NCBI GenBank assembly: GCA_029861485.1
Contig: JAOTZF010000016.1
Location: 1-12,597 of the forward strand
DNA length: 12,597 nucleotides
Reading direction: 5' to 3'
Origin: Thermoleophilia bacterium
Lineage (GTDB): Bacteria; Actinomycetota; Thermoleophilia; Miltoncostaeales; Miltoncostaeaceae
The position numbers and the translations under genes were made by a program. Within the stretch, counting starts at the first letter, position 1; the number at the start of each line of letters is the position of its first letter. The notes below the pieces were generated by a model. The model saw only the letters and a list, made by a program, of their open reading frames with translations. It had not been told where the DNA came from and did not search any database. Below, piece by piece: positions 11,603 through 12,597 of the stretch.

Positions 11603-12162
11603 CGCTCTACCGCCTTGGCGCCGACCGCTGCCGCAAGGCTCTCCACGTCGGTCTGATCGTCGACCGGTAGACGCCAGTCGTTGGCTCCGAAGGCCACCGC
11701 GATCTGGCAGGCCGGAGCGCCCAGCAGCCGCCAGGACGGCCGGATCCATCTGACGTGCGGCAGGCAGAGGCGGGTCGCGGCGATCACCGAGAGGTCCTCC
11801 ACCCCCCAGGAGCCGGGGCGCCGCTGGTCGCCCTCGTCGGGCACGGGGCAGGCCGCTACCAGCAGCCCGGAGCGCGCGGCCAGCCCGGCAAGGCCGAGTA
11901 GGCGCTCGGCGACCTGCTCGGGAGAGTGGTCGGCGCCGTAGGCGATCATGGCTTCTGTCCTGGTGCCTGCCTGGTGCGCGGCGGCGTGATCGTCGAGGGA
12001 GCCCTCCCGCTCGTCGTCCACCAACCAGTCGGACGGTGGATGGTCTCGGGTATAGGTCACGATCCGCTCCTCTACGATGCCGCTCGCTCGCTTGCCGGCG
12101 CCGAGGGGATCGCGCCCCGACAGCACCTCGATCAGCTCTGCGCGCGTCGGAATCTCAGGCAT
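11599..12162 (-). CDS. Radical-SAM-like protein lacking the cluster motif, in the menaquinone operon
   Basis: 187 residues from ATG 12162-12160, which overlaps the end of the polyprenyl synthase gene by 8 nt. Residues 62-162 match the C-terminal half of the mqnC product in this window (210-316): AHQAGTRTEAMIAYG against AHRAGMSTTATMMYG, then a helical repeat of similar spacing, then LSVIAATRLCLPHVRWIRPSW against LRMLTVSRLYLDNFEHFQSSW, then IAVAFGANDW against LALAFGCDDM. The N-terminal VTYTRDH (35-41) may match the VTFIVDR strand that leads into the cluster loop of MqnC. There is no CxxxCxxC, so it cannot bind the SAM cluster in the usual way. It looks like a radical-SAM barrel with the catalytic part removed. 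It may be a subunit or scaffold for MqnA/MqnC or a relic of MqnE. Confidence 0.7.
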   Translation of the reverse strand: MPEIPTRAELIEVLSGRDPLGAGKRASGIVEERIVTYTRDHPPSDWLVDDEREGSLDDHAAAHQAGTRTEAMIAYGADHSPEQVAERLLGLAGLAARSGLLVAACPVPDEGDQRRPGSWGVEDLSVIAATRLCLPHVRWIRPSWRLLGAPACQIAVAFGANDWRLPVDDQTDVESLAAAVGAKAVER

Positions 12163-12597
12163 AGCGGTCCACCACGCCTTCGGCGATCTCTGCGAGCGCC
12201 GTGGCATCGGCTCCGCCGAGCCCTCCCGAGCCGGCGATGCGGTGCGCCCGCTCTACGAGCCGCACGGCCTCTTGGCGCGCGACGCTGGTTCCGGGATGCA
12301 CGGCGAGCCGGTCGCAGGTCTGCTCCAGGCCCTCGCCCTGCATGGCTGCCGAGATCGCCTCGACAAGCTCGGGGTCCTGCCGCATCGCGCGAATCATCGG
12401 CAGGGTCACGGTACCGTCGCGAAGGTCCGCGCCGCGCGGCTTACCGGTGGTATCGGTGGTGCCGGTGAGATCCAGGATGTCGTCGAAGATCTGGAACGCG
12501 ACGCCGATCAGCTGACCGAACTCGCCCAGCAGATCGCTGGCCCGGGTCGTCGCGCCCATCTGCCCGCCCAGGCGGCATGCTGCCGAGAAGAGCGCGG
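12155..12597 (-). CDS. Polyprenyl diphosphate synthase, C-terminal part (5' end outside window)
   Basis: The frame is open to the window edge, so only the last 147 residues or so are visible. The second Asp-rich motif is present in FQIFDDILD, preceded by ALFSAACRLGG, and followed by GKPRGADLRDGTVTLP, the usual G-K-x-x-x-x-D-L-x-x-G-x-x-T-L-P block. The missing N-terminal part should carry the first DDxxD. These enzymes add isopentenyl diphosphate units to an allylic primer; in this operon the product is most likely the menaquinone side chain. The chain-length residues are outside the window. The stop TGA (12157-12155) overlaps the next start (ATGCCTGA). Confidence 0.93.
   Translation of the reverse strand, partial: ALFSAACRLGGQMGATTRASDLLGEFGQLIGVAFQIFDDILDLTGTTDTTGKPRGADLRDGTVTLPMIRAMRQDPELVEAISAAMQGEGLEQTCDRLAVHPGTSVARQEAVRLVERAHRIAGSGGLGGADATALAEIAEGVVDRYA

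Noticed and set aside
11603..11749. Longer N-terminus for MqnA (315 residues)
   Set aside because: The extension is out-of-frame reading of the upstream gene. ATG 11602 gives the conserved start and an ATGA overlap.
1..12597. CRISPR arrays, insertion sequences, rRNA or phage genes
   Set aside because: No regularly spaced repeats, transposase or integrase motifs, rRNA segments or phage structural genes were found on either strand.

Overview
The window is high-GC DNA with dense, short-spaced genes. It reads as a chromosome segment of an actinobacterium-like organism that makes menaquinone by the futalosine route. Supporting this are mqnA and mqnC beside a polyprenyl diphosphate synthase, a Dcd close to the mycobacterial bifunctional type, GTG/TTG starts, and several TANNNT -10 boxes set 6-7 nt before start codons (leaderless mRNAs). 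The class Thermoleophilia (Solirubrobacterales or Gaiellales relatives) is my best guess, but it is an inference from gene content and style. No rRNA, CRISPR array, transposase or phage gene was seen.

Layout. 1-96: end of a small basic protein (+). 180-3033: a 26-residue membrane peptide (-), a flavodoxin-like protein (-), a lipoprotein (-), a short and probably frameshifted lipoprotein (+), and a CPBP-family membrane protease (-). 3034-3410: no supported gene. 3411-3731: GYD-domain protein (-). 3855-4506: poor coding signal, with one doubtful 75-residue ORF next to tRNA-Lys(CTT) at 4507-4579 (-). 4663-5528: a membrane-anchored TPR protein and TatA (-), with a four-helix membrane protein (+) diverging from tatA. 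5990-8573: dcd (-) diverging from lipA (+), then a zinc-ribbon protein (+) and a rhodanese (+). 8570-9643: Ada-type alkylation response and repair protein (-). 9708-12597: a menaquinone operon on the minus strand, read as polyprenyl diphosphate synthase (5' end outside the window), a short radical-SAM-like protein without the iron-sulfur motif, mqnA, mqnC, all with overlapping starts and stops.

How the genes fit together. The operon joins two futalosine-pathway enzymes (MqnA making 3-enolpyruvylbenzoate from chorismate, MqnC closing the ring) to synthesis of the isoprenoid side chain. The fourth member (11599-12162) looks like the C-terminal half of the MqnC/MqnE fold without its catalytic cluster loop, and is the most interesting gene here. 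LipA (lipoate cofactor), Dcd (dUMP/dTTP supply), TatA (export of folded proteins) and Ada (alkyl repair) are housekeeping or stress genes.

Regulation is compact. Five coding genes have a -10 box placed so that transcription should begin at or within a base or two of the start codon, the tRNA has a -10 placed the same way before its mature 5' end, and tatA and its divergent neighbour have overlapping -10 boxes. Three tail-to-tail gene pairs share 4-nt interlocked stop codons (one of them only if the frameshifted lipoprotein is read in its restored frame).
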